A stretch of DNA of 23,414 bases from Bacteroidaceae bacterium (GTDB lineage Bacteria > Bacteroidota > Bacteroidia > Bacteroidales > Bacteroidaceae). Positions 22,901-23,414 of this stretch are shown here, piece after piece (position 1 is the first letter of the stretch; each line of letters starts with the position of its first letter). Below the pieces are notes generated by a model, which saw nothing but the letters and a program-made list of their open reading frames with translations, did no database searches and had not been told where the DNA came from. Where the stretch lies: the NCBI GenBank assembly GCA_021443405.1, contig JABUUA010000006.1, forward strand, positions 1-23,414, read 5' to 3'. The position numbers were made by a program, and so were the translations under genes.

Positions 22901-23414
22901 TTCCCTCCCAAAATACCAATCCGTTGGCCCAGAAAAGGTGTGACGACCCGTTGTGATAAAGGGGAACTTCCTCCAAGTCATCGTAATAAGCATCAGCGGA
23001 CATTACTTCCGACAAGCGATGACCTCCATAGCCGTAGAGCCGGACGTTAGCGGGATTCGCAAAACCCATCTTGCGCAATGCGGCGTCGGTCAACTGATAA
23101 ATGCCGTCCTCCGTCACGCTGATTTTCACCCATTTCCCCGTCGAAAGCACGCTGTTCTTCGGAGCAACACGCGTTGTCTTCAGCAGCTTGGGCGTTGGCT
23201 TCAAGCGGGGAACGATGCTGATGTGAGCGCTTATCAACTTAAAGTAACGGTTTCCTTTGCGGATAAAGGGATAGAAACCGATGTCCATCATCCCTTGACC
23301 GCGACTCACACTTACTCTCGACTGAACCGTCAGTCCGTCGTGAATCAAGTCGGAATAGCGGTCAACCAACTTTTTTTCCGCCGCCGTCAGCTCCTTCCAT
23401 TCAGGATATTCCAC
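19986..23414 (-). CDS. porU: Type IX secretion sortase PorU (C25 peptidase), 5' end outside window
   Basis: At least 1142 residues are encoded, and the frame is open to the right edge. The true start, signal peptide and first part lie outside; the GTG at the edge is not a start. A gingipain-type C25 peptidase domain is seen in the middle, with the catalytic His in NYTGHGATY (residue 685 counted from the edge) and the catalytic Cys in WFTAACDIMPFD (residue 718). Ahead of it lie the PorU-type N-terminal and beta regions. A C-terminal sandwich domain ends at PKGVYIYRL and KKIVVR, like the type IX sorting domain that PorU retains. PorU cleaves the sorting domain from cargo and links it to A-LPS. 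Downstream is porV, its partner. Confidence 0.95.
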   Translation of the reverse strand: MEYPEWKELTAAEKKLVDRYSDLIHDGLTVQSRVSVSRGQGMMDIGFYPFIRKGNRYFKLISAHISIVPRLKPTPKLLKTTRVAPKNSVLSTGKWVKISVTEDGIYQLTDAALRKMGFANPANVRLYGYGGHRLSEVMSADAYYDDLEEVPLYHNGSSHLFWANGLVFWEGNERIFNPYSTKAYYFLTEGTEPSTIATLPAEKRTPAQTYTTFTQHVLYEKDEFAYMSAGRNLYEAADFANSSVRNYSMSAPGLQGNARFTVAFSAACDAASKVVPSVNGTNLDAISLSSLASYTFANVVSRNYDVKSPGEKWTIKLSVPSVPSNYAGHLDYMAIHYTRPMTLVADDKGFVAFSQTGKSVSRFVVSEPCEVMRLGRPGEPVALVPVTRGSDGTSSIVVDDPSRRYVAFDKNFANFPSPTVEGPIANQDLHALDDVDMLIIIPASGKLESEAQRLADAHALYDGVRAVVVRADQIYNEFSSGTPDATAYRLFAKHLYDKAVARGEDGLRYLVLMGDCAFDNRMLSSAWRGSNPNDYLLCFESENSVSDTKSFVMEDYFGLLDDGEGASLVDDKSDLAIGRFPVTSAAEAKVMVDKTIDFLSNRYAGSWKNIISIMGDDGDNNSHLQYADDVAKRIQTYNPEMEVQKVMWDAYTRVSTLTSNTYPEVENIIRKQMSNGALVMNYTGHGATYCLSHEFVMKLADFEDFKGKRLPLWFTAACDIMPFDGRTKNIGETAVLNEGGAAVAFIGTARTVYASNNRNLNLFFMEYLLGTDEQGRRYAVGEALRLAKNRLIIGDPGSRYKPYETYNKENKLQYALLGDPALVFGAPTHRVVLDSVNGKAPSTDLQLRAGEKVSMAGHVEGADAAALPQFDGLLTARVYDCEQTVVCKNNAGADRPYEFQTRDKVLFVGQDSVRRGYFQLEFVVPNDISFSDESGRVVFYAVADSGRVEANGYSEQFTIGGAVQSADDKAPDIYVYLNRDDFPNGGVVSSTPYFVAQLHDESGINYSGGGVGHDLLLTVDNDPATTYILNDRYVGEFGDHTRGSVAFDLPALSAGKHTLKFRAWDVLNNTSTATLDFVVDEGMNYTAEVFDFTGKRLWMTTQTSMLADFSLPKLPKGVYIYRLTTHYSEGKDEKETKKIVVR

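Overview
The window looks like chromosomal DNA from a member of Bacteroidota, probably order Bacteroidales and most likely Prevotellaceae. Four things support this: promoters with the Bacteroidota pattern TTTG-N19/20-TAnnTTTG, a complete Bat (aerotolerance) operon, type IX secretion genes (porU, porV), and the Bacteroidota-specific DUF4295 gene next to rpmG. The family-level placement is inference. Every gene I can support lies on the minus strand, so transcription runs from high to low coordinates. I found no rRNA, tRNA, CRISPR array, insertion sequence or prophage.

Right part (23414 to about 18277): porU (the type IX sortase, cut by the window edge), porV (its outer-membrane partner) and ispF (isoprenoid synthesis) form one close-packed unit. 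A gene-free stretch of about 340 bp (17933-18276) follows, holding a promoter and a possible terminator. Then come kdgK, eda, map and tsaD. The first two are the last steps of uronate breakdown, from 2-keto-3-deoxygluconate to pyruvate and glyceraldehyde-3-phosphate. The last two are housekeeping genes for N-terminal methionine removal and tRNA t6A modification. eda and map overlap by one base.

Middle part (14300 to 9784): a strong promoter drives the ribosomal genes rpmB, rpmG and a DUF4295 gene, which end at a clear intrinsic terminator (13506-13544). A second promoter drives ftsY, rimO, a small HU/IHF gene and a 370-residue protein. That protein joins an HU-like DNA-binding domain, a long acidic segment, one membrane span and a C-terminal LysM domain. 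It could link DNA to the cell wall and is the most unusual gene here.

Left part (9764 to 1): a well-matched promoter overlapped by a perfect 11-bp inverted repeat precedes one long operon: moxR, a DUF58 gene, a membrane protein, batA, a batB-batC fusion, batD, batE, a PAP2 lipid phosphatase and a secreted glycosidase-like protein cut by the left edge. MoxR ATPases are thought to act on VWA proteins; here the DUF58, BatA and BatB proteins carry VWA-like metal sites, and BatC/BatE carry TPR repeats. The operon therefore looks like an envelope complex with a cytoplasmic ATPase and large extracytoplasmic parts.

Spacing of 0-30 nt, with 1-4 nt overlaps (TAATG, TGATG, ATGA), is typical of almost all junctions. 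Several start sites were set by this spacing rather than by ribosome binding sites, which Bacteroidota often lack. The long open frames on the plus strand are mirror images of the real genes.
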